64,000 bases of DNA, from contig NC_009952.1 in NCBI RefSeq assembly GCF_000018145.1, positions 2,604,001-2,668,000 on the forward strand. Direction: 5' to 3'. The stretch comes from Dinoroseobacter shibae DFL 12 = DSM 16493. GTDB lineage: Bacteria > Pseudomonadota > Alphaproteobacteria > Rhodobacterales > Rhodobacteraceae. Made by a program: the position numbers and the translations under genes. Shown in pieces: positions 52,198 to 63,200 of this stretch. How positions within the stretch are numbered: the stretch's first letter is position 1; each line of letters starts with the position of its first letter. Under the pieces are notes generated by a model, which made no database searches, was not told the DNA's origin, and was given only the letters and a program-made list of their open reading frames with translations.

Positions 52198-53718
52198 ATG
52201 ACATCCCAGGCCCATTCTTTACGAGGTGAGCGGCCTCCGGCTGTGAACAGGGCACAAACAACAGGCTTAAGAAGAGTTAAGTCCAGCACCAGAGAGCTTG
52301 CACGCAAGACGCGGTACTATGTTCGGCTGGCAGTGTCAGGTGCGATGTTTCTCTCCGCTTCGGCGGCTTCGGCGCTGACGGTCGAGGAGGCGATCCTTTA
52401 CGTGCTGGAATCCAACCCGGAGATCAGCGCAGCTGCGGCCAACAAGCAGGCGATCGAGTTCGAACTGGACCAGGCGCGCTCTTTCCGGGTGCCACGCTTT
52501 TCGCTAGAGGCGGAAACCGGGATCAGCCGGAACAATGGCACCACGACCCCGTCCCTGCCCGCGGGGGATGATGCGATCACCGGCTATGGCGTCGGCGTGC
52601 GGATGACGCAGAACCTGTTCGACGGGTTCGCCACCCGCTCGGAGATCGAGCGCCAGGCCTGTCGCGTGGACGGGGCCGCGCTGCGCGTTCTGGAGCGGGC
52701 GGAGTTTCTGTAGCTGGAGGCGGTGCGGGTCTATGCCGAGGTGCTGCGCAATCGCGCGCTGGTCGGGTTGGCGCAGCAGAACCTGGAGTATCACAGGGAT
52801 ATCCTCCGCCGCATCCAGCAGGCGTTCGACAACGGGATTGTCGGCACTTCCGACCTGCAACAGGTGGAGGAACGTGTTTTTCTCGCCGAGGACACGCTGG
52901 CGGTGTTCCGGCTCGACACCGCGGAGGCCGAGGCATTTTTCCAGGAGGTCGTCGGCATCGATGCACGGAACCTCGGGCAGGTTCCGGGCCTTGGCGGCAC
53001 GATCCCTGCGTCGCTGGAGGGCGCGTTGGGTGTCGCACGGCGGACAAACCCGACCATCCTGTTTCTACAGGCGGATGTGGGCGGGGCCGAGGCGCTGGCG
53101 CGCAAGGCGGCGGCCAACCGGTACCCGTCGCTCGACCCGGAGGCCTTCGCCCGCCGGGGCGAGGACCTGGACGGCTTCGAGGGGTCGGTCGAGGATTACG
53201 GTGTAGGCTTGTTCCTACGCTACGAGTTCCAGGGCTCGCAAAACCGGGCGCTGCGCCAGGAGCAGGTGCGCCGGGTGAACGAGGCACGCTCCACCCTGCT
53301 TGCCCAGGTGCGGCTGGTGGAGCGCGAGGTGCGGCAGAGCTGGGCGAACCGCGATGCGGCCGCGCGGCGGGTGCAGTTGCTGAATCGGCAGGTGAGCCTG
53401 TCGCGAGATGTGCTGGACTCTTACGAGCAGGAATTTCAGGTCGGGTCACGGTCCCTGCTGGACATTCTGAACACCCAGATTTCGCTTTTCGAGGCGCAGA
53501 TCAACCTGGCGAACCTGAAATCGCTGCAGACCTATATCAACTATCGCATTCTGGCGTCGATGGGCGTCTTGCTGCCGACGCTGGGGATCGAGCCGCCGAC
53601 CGATGCCGCCGCCTACGCTCGCGCGCAGCGTGGCGCGCCGGATGTGGGCGCGGCGCCGTCCGCCGAGGCGGTGGATTCCAAGAGCTTCGCCGAGTGGCGC
53701 AAGAGCCTCAAGCAGTGA
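52198..53718 (+). pseudogene. TolC-like outer-membrane factor interrupted by in-frame TAG
   Basis: The frame encodes a TolC-type efflux/secretion protein: export-type end LAVSGAMFLSASAASA, then LTVEEAILYVLESNPEISAA and YGVGVRMTQNLFDGFATRSE, and after 52713 VYAEVLRNRALVGLAQQNLE, VSLSRDVLDSYEQEFQVGSR and ALR-type ends. A TAG at 52711-52713 interrupts it between AEFL and LEAVRVYAEVLR with no frame shift. One C-to-T change from CAG (Gln) would explain it. The start is unclear: 52198 is the only upstream ATG giving a full signal sequence, but the leader before it is long. A GTG at 52723 with GGAGG two bases before could restart translation. It is the expected outer-membrane partner of the next two genes. 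Confidence 0.8.
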
Positions 53719-53745
53719 TCGGATCGCTTGCGGAGGGGCTGTTCG

Positions 53746-55947
53746 ATGCGCCCTGCTGACCGCAAGGACACCGCGCGTCTGACCATTTCGCGGCGGGACG
53801 GCGCGCAGGCGCCACAGCTGGACTGGGATCTCGACCCGCAGGTTTTCGACCCGCTCGCAGAGGCGCTGGGAGGTGCGCTGCGCTTGCGCGGGCATGATGT
53901 GGGGGCACGGGCCCTGGTGGCCAACCTGTCCCTACCGGCTGATGGCAAGCTGACGCCCGCCCGCGCCGTTGCCGCCGCCGAGGCCCAAAGCCACGCCGCG
54001 CGGCTGGTGCGCCGGGATCTGTCGGACCTGCCGGACGCGGTGCTGCCGGCGGTCCTGTTTCTGGAGGGCCGCGATGCTTGCGTGCTGATCGCGCGCGACG
54101 GAGACACCGTGCGGGTGCTCTGGCCCTCCCGCGGGTCGGAGGAGTTCACGGTCGAGTTGGCGGCTTTGCGCGCGGTATACATGGGACATGTATTGCTGAT
54201 CCGCGCCGAGCCGGGTGTCGCGGCACCGGCACCCGGCAGCGCGATACAGGGGCAAGGGCACTGGTTCTGGGGGGCTGTGCGGCGGCATTGGCCCGCCTAT
54301 ACCCAGGTCATCCTCGCCTCGGCGGTGATCAACCTGCTGGCGCTCGCGGTGCCGATCTTCACCATGAATGTCTATGACCGGGTGTTTCCCAATGCGGCGC
54401 TGATCACGCTCTGGTCGCTGGTGATCGGTGTCGGGCTGGCCCTGATCGTCGATGCGGGGCTGAAGGCCCTGCGTGCGCAGCTCGTGGACGTGGTGGGACG
54501 GCAGGTGGACTTGGCCGTATCGTCGGAGATCTTCCGCCATGTCTCGGACTTGCGACTGTCGGCGCGCACGGCCCCGGCAGGCACGTTGATGAACACGCTC
54601 AAGGATTTCGAGCAGGTGCGCGATGTGTTCTCGTCGCAAACGGTCGCCACGCTGACCGACCTGGCGTTTACCGCGGTGTTCATCGCGGTGATCGCCTATA
54701 TCGGCGGACCGCTGGCCTGGCCGCCGGCGCTGGCGGTTTTGACGGTTCTTGTCTTCGGGGTGCTGGTCCTGATCCCGTTGCGAAACGCGGTGGGCACGGT
54801 GCGCCAGACTGGCGGCGCGAAGACGGCGGTGGCCAGCGAGGCGATGAACGAGCTCGAAACCCTGAAATCCGTGGGCGGACAAGGCCGGATGCAGGACAGG
54901 TGGGAGCAGCAGGTCACGCAGAACGCCAAGGCCGAAGAGCGCGCCCGACGCCTGTCGACGGTGGCAACGACGCTGACCGGGCTGGTGGGGCAGCTGTCCT
55001 CGGTCGGGATCGTTGTGATCGGGGTGTACCTGGCGCTGGAGGGTCAGATCACCATGGGGGCGGTGATCGCGGCGATGATCCTGTCGGGTCGGGCGCTGGC
55101 GCCCACGGCGGCGCTCGCGGCGCTATTCGTGCGGGCGAGCTTCGCGGTCTCCACCCTGCGCAGCCTGGACGAGTTGATGGCGCTGCCGTCGGACGGCACG
55201 CCGGGCGCGCGGCGGCTCAACAAGCGGGTCTCGGATGGAGCGCTGGAGTTGCGCGGTGCCAAGCTGACCTATGGCGATGCGCCTCAGCCCGCGCTCACCG
55301 ATCTGTCCCTGTCGATCGACGCCGGGGCGCGGGTCGCACTGATCGGCCCGGTCGGGGCGGGCAAGACGAGCCTCGTGCGGCTGCTGGCGGGTCTCTACCA
55401 GCCCGACGAGGGGCTGGTGCTGATCGACGGGCTGAACATGGCCCAGCTGCACCCGGCGGAGCTGCGCGCGGATGTGCAGCTGGTCCCGCAGGAACCTGTC
55501 CTGTTCTCGGGCACCCTGGCTGAGAACATCGCCTTCGGCAAACGCGGGGCCAGCGATGCGGAGATCCTGCGCGCCGCGCGGCTGGCGGGGGTGGATGCCC
55601 TCGCGGCCAGCCATCCCGAAGGCTTCGCCATGCCCATTGCCGAGCGCGGGCGGAACATGTCGGGCGGGCAACGGCAGATGGTGGCGCTGGCGCGGGCGCT
55701 GCTGCCTCGGCCCAAGGTGCTGCTGCTGGATGAACCGACCTCTTCCATGGATCAGCAGGCGGAGCGGCGGTTCATCGACCGGTTGCGGAGCGCGCTGGAC
55801 GCGCACCCGATGACCTTGGTGGTGGCCACGCATCGGATGGGCCTGTTGGAGTTGACCGACCGGGTGGTGCTGATGCAGGCGGGCAAGGTGCAGATGGACG
55901 GGCCGAAGGCGGATATCCTCGCCACGCTCAAGGGCGGGACGTCATGA
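53746..55947 (+). CDS. Type I secretion ABC transporter (LapB/HlyB-like)
   Basis: This 733-residue exporter has an N-terminal C39-like domain lacking the catalytic cysteine (so a docking, not a cleaving, domain), then six helices starting VILASAVINLLALAVPIFTM, then the nucleotide-binding domain: Walker A GPVGAGKTSL near 536, signature NMSGGQRQMVALARALL near 638, Walker B VLLLDEPTSSMD near 660 and H-loop VATHRM. GGAGGGG precedes the ATG; the earlier TTG at 53728 is less likely. It overlaps the HlyD gene by 4 nt and probably exports the giant RTX adhesin encoded opposite. Confidence 0.94.
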   Translation: MRPADRKDTARLTISRRDGAQAPQLDWDLDPQVFDPLAEALGGALRLRGHDVGARALVANLSLPADGKLTPARAVAAAEAQSHAARLVRRDLSDLPDAVLPAVLFLEGRDACVLIARDGDTVRVLWPSRGSEEFTVELAALRAVYMGHVLLIRAEPGVAAPAPGSAIQGQGHWFWGAVRRHWPAYTQVILASAVINLLALAVPIFTMNVYDRVFPNAALITLWSLVIGVGLALIVDAGLKALRAQLVDVVGRQVDLAVSSEIFRHVSDLRLSARTAPAGTLMNTLKDFEQVRDVFSSQTVATLTDLAFTAVFIAVIAYIGGPLAWPPALAVLTVLVFGVLVLIPLRNAVGTVRQTGGAKTAVASEAMNELETLKSVGGQGRMQDRWEQQVTQNAKAEERARRLSTVATTLTGLVGQLSSVGIVVIGVYLALEGQITMGAVIAAMILSGRALAPTAALAALFVRASFAVSTLRSLDELMALPSDGTPGARRLNKRVSDGALELRGAKLTYGDAPQPALTDLSLSIDAGARVALIGPVGAGKTSLVRLLAGLYQPDEGLVLIDGLNMAQLHPAELRADVQLVPQEPVLFSGTLAENIAFGKRGASDAEILRAARLAGVDALAASHPEGFAMPIAERGRNMSGGQRQMVALARALLPRPKVLLLDEPTSSMDQQAERRFIDRLRSALDAHPMTLVVATHRMGLLELTDRVVLMQAGKVQMDGPKADILATLKGGTS

Positions 55948-57263
55948 ACGCGCGAGATTGGCAGCTGGAGGAGTTCGCCATCGGCGCGGAAGCGTCACGC
56001 ATGGCCCGGCCCCGGCGCGGGCTGACCGCGATCCTCTTGCTGATCATGGCGCTGGCGGGGGTCGGGCTGGTCTGGGCCGGTTGGGCCACGATCGAAGAGG
56101 TTTCGCGCGCCGACGGACGGGTGGTGCCCTCGGGCAGCGCGCGGGGGGTCGAGACCCTGGAAGGCGGGATCGTCGCCGAAATCCTCGTGGCCGAGGGCGA
56201 CCGGGTGGATGCAGGGCAGGAACTGGTGCGGATCGACGACACCGGCGCATCGGCCGATCTGGGCGAGCTTGCTGCCCGGCGCGCCGCCTTGCGCGCCCGC
56301 GCCCTGCGCCTGGAGGCCGAGTTGGGCGATGCGGCGGCGGTGGATTTCGCACCAGCGGGATTGGCGGCGGATGACCCCCTGGCGCTGCGCGAGCGGGCGC
56401 TTTTCGACAGTCGGCGGGCGTCCTATGTCAGCCAACGCGCGGTACTGGAGGCGCAGGTTCTGCAGCGCCGACAGGAGATTACCGAACTGACCAACGGGCT
56501 GGCGCGCAGCGACGAAAGCCTTGCGCTGCTCGACGAAGAGATCGCGATCCGCGAGAATTCGGGCGTCATTCCGCGGGCGCAGATCATTCCGGTCGAGCGG
56601 GAGCGGACCGGCATGCGGTCCGAGCGTGACCGTCTGGACAGCCGTCGCGCCCAGGCAGAGGCCGCCTTGATGGAGGCGGAGGCACGACTTACGGAGCTGG
56701 ACCTGCTGCGCCGGGCCGAGATCAACGCGGAGCGGAGCCAGACGCTGAACGATCTGGCGATCATCCTCGAATCGATCCGCCGGGCGGAAGACGTGGTGAC
56801 CCGCGCGGCCCTGCGCGCGCCGGTGACCGGGGTCGTCTCGGCGCTGAATGTCAGCAGTCAGGGCGAGGTCGTCACGCCCGGCGAGGAAGTGTTGCGGATC
56901 GTGCCCGAAGGCACCGGACTGGAGATCGAGGCGCGGTTGCGGCCCGAGGACATTGCCTTCGTGCGCCCGGGCCTGCCGGCCAAGGTCAAGATCACCGCCT
57001 TCGATTTCACCATCTACGGTGCCCTGCCGGGCCATGTGGTGCGCGTGGGTGCCGATGCCGAACAGGACGACAGCACCGGCGAGACCTTCTTTCCGATCAT
57101 CATCCAGACCGAAGAGACCCAGCTGACCCGCGGTCAGGAGGTGCTGGAAATCCGGCCCGGCATGGTCGCCAGCGTCGATATCCTGACCGGGGAGCGCACG
57201 GTGCTCGACTACTTGCTCAAGCCATTCCGCAAGGCCCGGGCGGAGGCCTTGCGCGAGCGCTGA
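55944..57263 (+). CDS. Type I secretion periplasmic adaptor (HlyD/LapC-like)
   Basis: This 439-residue membrane-fusion protein has one helix (TAILLLIMALAGVGLVWAGW, about residues 31-50), a lipoyl-like domain (EVSRADGRVVPSGSARGVET, LEGGIVAEILVAEGDRVDAG), long coiled coils (near 120-290) and a beta-barrel end (RPGMVASVDILTGERTVLDY, LLKPFRKA). It bridges the ABC exporter and the outer-membrane factor. It starts inside the ABC gene end (ATGA) and ends 4 bp before the adhesin stop, tail to tail. Confidence 0.95.
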   Translation: MNARDWQLEEFAIGAEASRMARPRRGLTAILLLIMALAGVGLVWAGWATIEEVSRADGRVVPSGSARGVETLEGGIVAEILVAEGDRVDAGQELVRIDDTGASADLGELAARRAALRARALRLEAELGDAAAVDFAPAGLAADDPLALRERALFDSRRASYVSQRAVLEAQVLQRRQEITELTNGLARSDESLALLDEEIAIRENSGVIPRAQIIPVERERTGMRSERDRLDSRRAQAEAALMEAEARLTELDLLRRAEINAERSQTLNDLAIILESIRRAEDVVTRAALRAPVTGVVSALNVSSQGEVVTPGEEVLRIVPEGTGLEIEARLRPEDIAFVRPGLPAKVKITAFDFTIYGALPGHVVRVGADAEQDDSTGETFFPIIIQTEETQLTRGQEVLEIRPGMVASVDILTGERTVLDYLLKPFRKARAEALRER

Positions 57264-57267
57264 CGCT

Positions 57268-60200
57268 TCAGATCACGGCCGTTGTCTGGGCGCCGCTGGC
57301 ATTTTCGAAGACAACTTCGACGCTGGCGGGAATGCCGCCGCCCGCCGCCGTGATCTGCGCCGCGGCCTCGCCCAGCACGGTCAGGGTGCCGGTGGTATCG
57401 TCAAAGCTTGCACGCCCGTCGAGCGTATCGCTGCCGGTCAGGACGCTGCTGAGGTCGATCTGGTCGAGGCCCGCCTCGTAGTCGGTAATGACGTCCGTGA
57501 TATCAAGGGCCACGCCGAGCGCGAAACTGTCCGCACCGGCGCCGCCGGTCAGGGTGTCGGCCCCGGCCCCGCCGCGCACGGCGTCGTCCCCGGCCCCGAG
57601 ATCGACGGCAAAGCCCGTCATCGCCTGGGACAGGTCCACCAGGTCGTTTCCGTCCAGCATCGAGAATCTCTCTATCCCGGCGTAATCCCGCGCGGCTGGA
57701 TCGACGATCACCGCCTCGGCCCCGGCAGTGCCGAGGGCCACATCGGTCGGGCCTGTGCCCCCGTCCAGATCGTCGGCAACCGGGATCAGGGTGCCATCCG
57801 GGCCGGTGGTCTGCCCCCCCGAGAAGGCAAGCGCGAACTCGACTGTGATGTCGAGCGTCGCGGTGGCGGGGGTGACGGCGACCGGGCTGCCACTGTCCGA
57901 TATGTCGTAGCTGAAGCTGACCGGGCCGGCGTAGCCGTTCTGCACGGTGATCTCGACGTCGCTGCCGTTCACGATGGCAGTCACGTCGCCGACATCACTG
58001 ACCAGGTTCGAAATCCCTGCAAGGCCATCGGGATCACTGGCATTCCCGAGGAAGGTGCCGACCGGAACCACCAGCGTGGTCTGCGCGGTCTCTCCCAGAT
58101 CGACCGGGTCCGACACGACCGGCTGGTCGTTCACGTTCGCCGTAAACGCCACCGGGGCGGAGGTGCCATGCGTGGTCGTCGCCGTGACCGCGCCCGAGAG
58201 CGGGCCGGAGAAATCGCCCGGCAGGGTCACGGCCAGCGCCGCCACCAGCATCGTGAAATCGAGCGAATTGGTCGCCGCAGGACGGCTCACCGTCAGCGTT
58301 GTGCGGTCGCCCGAGAGCCCTCCGGCCGAGGGCACCGCCCCGGCGGGAAGCGCGGTATCGAAAGTGACGACCACCTCGTCCAGCGTTTCCACATCCCCCG
58401 GCTGCGGCAGGATCACGGCCGCGTCGATGCCGAGGGGCACGGTCACATCCATGCCGGTCTGCGCCTGGTCTGTCGGGGTGACGGTGACCGCGACGTCCAA
58501 CTCACCGGTCACATCCACGGTAAAGCTGACGGTCTCTGCCCCGCCCTCGTTGGTGGTCACGGCCAGAGATCCGGCAAGGGGGGCGCCGTTGGTTGCGAAA
58601 TTCTCGGGAAACTGGATGTCCAGTGTGGCAAACTCCGCCTCGGAGCCCGAAAAGACAAGGTCGGGCCCCGTGACCGCCGTCTGCGTACCGCCAACCGTAT
58701 AGGTCGTTTCGGTCGGCACGCCCGACAGCGTATAGACGAGGCTGTCGACGGTTTCGGAGCCGTCCCTATCCGTGACAGCAATCGTGATCTCGTCGGCAGG
58801 GGTGAAGGACGGCTGGTCCGGCGGATCGCCTTCGTCGATCACCAGGGTATCGTTGGTTTGCGTGACAACCAAGTCCGCCGCGGGGATTATCACCACGTCC
58901 AGATCGGCGGGATCGGAGCTTTGCCGGTCGATGAAGCTGCCATCCACGCTTTGATCGAGCGTGACGGCGGCAGCCGAAACCGTAAAGTCGCCGGAAAAAT
59001 CAGCGGGGGGGGCGATGGTGACTGTGCCCGGAACACCGAAGACGAGCCCCCCGCCGCCCGGGGACGCGATGGGCACACCGGACTGGAGCAGGAACGTGCC
59101 GTCGGGTTGCGCTGTCTGCGCGACACCATCGACAAAGAGCGTGCCTCCCTGCGGCAGGGAGACCACGAACTCCATATCCTCATGCGGGTCCGGGGTGGTA
59201 CCTGCGAGAACGAGCTCGAAAGCCCTGCCATCGTCTTCCACGCCGGTTTCCGGCTCAAGGGACGCGGTCAGGCTCGGGACGTCAGCATCCGGTCGGACCC
59301 GAAAGATGAACTCGGTCGAGGCGGTATTCTGATCGGCATTGTCGAGCTCGAACGTATTGACCGTAACCTCCAGCGGGATGCCATCCGCGATGGTGCTGTC
59401 GAGCGGATCGGGCGTGCGGGCATGTTCGTCCCGCAGCACCAGCTCGACAAACGGATAGGCGTCTTCGGAGATGGTGAAGCTGCCATCGCCGTTGTTGATG
59501 ATGCCGCCCGCCGGGGCCCCCGCGCCGGCCTGGACCAGCAGGTAGGACGGAATGCCGGAGATCACGATGGAGACGATCTCGGACCCGTCCCGGTCGGGGG
59601 AAAAGGCTTGCAACCCGGTGGACAGGTTGTAGGGCACATCCTCGATCGCCTGGATCACTGTCGGGGTCTGGGCGGGATCGACGAAGGGCGCGCCGGTGTC
59701 CGGGTCGATTTCCGAGGTGTCGAAGATGAACTCGGGCAAGTCCGCGACCGGAATGATGTCGATCACCCGCGACACGGTCGTCTCGGCGGTCTCGAGGTTG
59801 ATGTCCTGCGATGCGGCGGTGACGCGGATTTCCAGCGGGCCGCTATAGTGCTCCGCCGCGCGGACCGAGACACCGGCCAGATCCGCCTGGTCGAGGGCAT
59901 AGCGCACGAACCCATCCGCGGTCGGACTGCCCGTCAGGGCATTGCCGGCAGCGTCGAAGATCTGCCCGCCATTGGTGGCATCCACCTCGATAAAAACCTG
60001 TCCGAAGGGCTGTTCGCCGGGATCGATCCCTTCGATGGTGATGCCCGGCAGATAGTCGGTGTCCTCCAGCACGCTGGCAGCGGCGGCGAAGCTGATCTGC
60101 GGGCCATCGGCGACGGGTATGATTTCCAGGTCGACGGTGCCTGTGCCGCTGGTCTGCGTGCCGCAGGTGACATTGTTCAGGATCAGCTGGAATTCAAGTG

Positions 60201-63200
60201 CTTCGAGCTCATCATAGGGGTCGGCCGGGCCGAACGTATCGTCGGGATCGAAAGTGTTGGCGGGGCTCGATTCATGCTCGGGCGGGGTGAACAGGAGCGG
60301 CACGGCAGTCTGAGTGGGATCCGATGGATTGACACCCAGCTGTTCGAAATCAACGACATAGAGGCCGGTGATCGGGTCGAACAGCACCGCGCCGGGCACC
60401 GAGGAGGACAGCACGGCACCGGCCGGAACACTGATCCCCACGCCGAGGCTGCCCTGCACCCCGTTGGGCAGGGTGGAAACATCGGCAATCGTGCTCCAGA
60501 AAGGCGGATTGGGGGTCAGGGTGATCGTGAGCGGGATGACGCTGTCTTCGGGACCGGAGCCTTCGATCGTCAACTCCGGCAGCGGCAGGTCCTGTTCCGG
60601 GGTGCAGGGGGTTGGCCCCGTGCCGCCCGGGGTCGGCACGACAACGACCGTGAAATCCGTGGAGCGGACCGAGCCGCCCTGCAGGCTGTTGATCTCGGCA
60701 AAGACTTCCTCCGGCGTCAGGCCGGTAAAATCCGGTAATACCTGGTCGTCTTCCAGAACGATAACGTTCAGCGCCATGTCATAATAGGTTACCTCGCTGA
60801 TGCCCTGGTCGGGCACGAACTCCAACTGGTCGAGCCGCTCGACGCCGACGACAAAGCTCGCCCCGCTGAGGTCCACGGGTGACGCGTTCAGAAACGACAC
60901 CGTGTCCGGGACGCCGGTGATCACGTAGTAGACAACCTCGGAGCCGTCGAAATCCGCGGCGGGGTCACCTTCGGGAACCAGGATCTCGGTCCCAGTCCCC
61001 GACAAGGGCACGACCCCGTCTGTGGTGAACACCTGATCCGGGTCGGGCACGAGGGTGCCGGAGGTGATCACGCTATCCTGCAGGCGGCTGTCGAGCAGGA
61101 ACGGGCCGTCATCGAACCCGGCATAGCCATAGACCCGCTCGGAGTTCGGAGTGCCGTCGACGACCTCGGACGGGCGGAAAACCGCGTCATCGATCTGGCC
61201 CGGCGCGGGGAAGGCGGCGGCGTCCTGCGCGTCGACGATCGGGTCGTCGGCCACGCCCACGACATCGAGGCTCACCCGCCCGGTGCCGATCGTGGCCTGT
61301 GTCGGCTCGATAGTTTCGAAATAGGTCACCTGGACATCGAAGGAGACATCCTCGTTGCTGTCCCGGCCCGGCAGAACCCAGAGGTTGCTGGCTTGCGTCG
61401 CGGTCAGGGTCAAATCCCCGGCCCCACCCGGGAGCGGGATGGTCAGCCCCAACTCGTTCGTGAACTGGCCGTGCGATCCGGGCAGGGGCACCGGCTCGCC
61501 GTCGAAAAAGCGCGGATATCTGCCGAAGGAATCGGGAAAGACTTCCCGGATGACGACCACGTCCAGGATGGCCTCGGGAGAGTCGGGTGAGTTGCTCGGA
61601 TTGTCGATCAGGTTGCCATCGATGGGCACCTGAATGGCGGTGTCTTCATTCACCGTCACGCTGCGGCCGGGATCGCCGCCATCGACGACCGGTTCGACCC
61701 GGAAAACGGTGTTGAGCGTCGTGACCGCGGTCCCGCCCCCGTCGTCCTCGGTTGTGACCACGTCGATCTCGATGGGGAAATCACCTGCGGCGTGCAACGC
61801 GACGCCGCGCACCTCGGCGTCGAGCCACTGGCCGTTCTCGAGGCTCCAGGTGTTGAAGCCCGGCGGGCTGTTGATCTCGGTCAGAAGCACGGGCACTTTC
61901 GGGCCCGTCGGATCCTCGGGGTCGGTGGCATAGACGCTGAGGTTATCGGGAACGTCCTTGAGGACCACCGCCGTGATCGTCTCGGAACCGTCCATGTCGC
62001 GGATAAACGGCGAAAGCGGGATTTGGGCGATCCCGCCCGCGGCATCCACGACATCCTCGAAATTCAGCGGGATCGTCGGAATGGTGGCGATGTTGTTGAC
62101 CGGGTCGACATCGACATCGATCTCGACACTGGCGGATGCAGTGGCGGTATGCGCGGAGTTGTCGTCGACCGTGGTGGCCGTCACCGTGATGTCATCGGCG
62201 AAGAAGGTGCCATCCGCGGTAAACGGGTCCCCCGGGGCGCGGTCCACGTCGTAGTCTTCGTACAAGGCTGGCTGCAGCAGGATCGCCGCCTCGAACGCGG
62301 TCACTTCGGGCACGAAAGTCAGGGTCAGGGCGCCTGTGCCCGGGTCGTAGAGCGCCGTGTCGATCTTGGCGAACTCCGCCGCCGAGAGCGGTGCCGTCCC
62401 GTCTTGGATGAAAAAGGCGCTGGGGTCGAGGGCGGCGCCAGTCAGCCGCTCGTCGATCCAGGAGGTCGGGATATTCGAGACCACCACGCTTTGCAGCGCC
62501 TCGGAGCCGTCCGGGTCGGGAGTTGCGGCGTCGATGCCAACGAAGACCGACACCTGACCCTGCCCCGAGCCGTCATCGGTGCTTTCCAGCAGTGTCAGCG
62601 TCCCGCTTGCCTGCGTGTCTGCGTTTTGGGCAATGCCGGACACGGCCGTGGTGCCATCGGCGGAGAAGGCACTGTCTGTGACGAAGACCGAGGCACTCAG
62701 CTCCGCCTCGGCGACGGGGCGGAAGGTGATGGTTGTGGCAAAATCCTCCGAAGCCGGATTGTCGGACGGGTCGATCTCGGTATCGCCGGTTTGGGTCTCG
62801 GACCAGAAGATCGTGCCTTCGGTCTCGATGATGCCGCTGAAATTCTGGTCCACCCGCACCTGGAGCGCTTCGAGGGCGGTGGCGAATTGCGCAGAGGTCG
62901 TTCCGGCGACCGGAAGAACCTCGTAGGTCACGGTGTCGGCGGTACTGCCGGTCTGGGTGATCGTCACGAAGCCGCTGATCCCGCCATCCCCGATCCGCAA
63001 TTCCAGGGTGGCGGGGTCATACGGGTCGCTTTCGGTCTGCACGGTCAGGGTGATCTCGACGCTCTCGAACGCTTCGGAGCCGTCGGTGTCCCGCAAATCG
63101 ACATTGGTGATATTCAGTTGCCGCGTTGCGCGCCCGCCGGTGTTCTCGTCGGTCGCTGCATCCGCCACGGCAAGATCGATCGGATCGACAACCGCGTCGA

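Noticed and set aside
52723-53718. Separate gene starting at GTG 52723
   Set aside because: It is in the same frame as the preceding TolC part, lacks a signal peptide, and together they make one TolC, so a nonsense-interrupted single gene is simpler.
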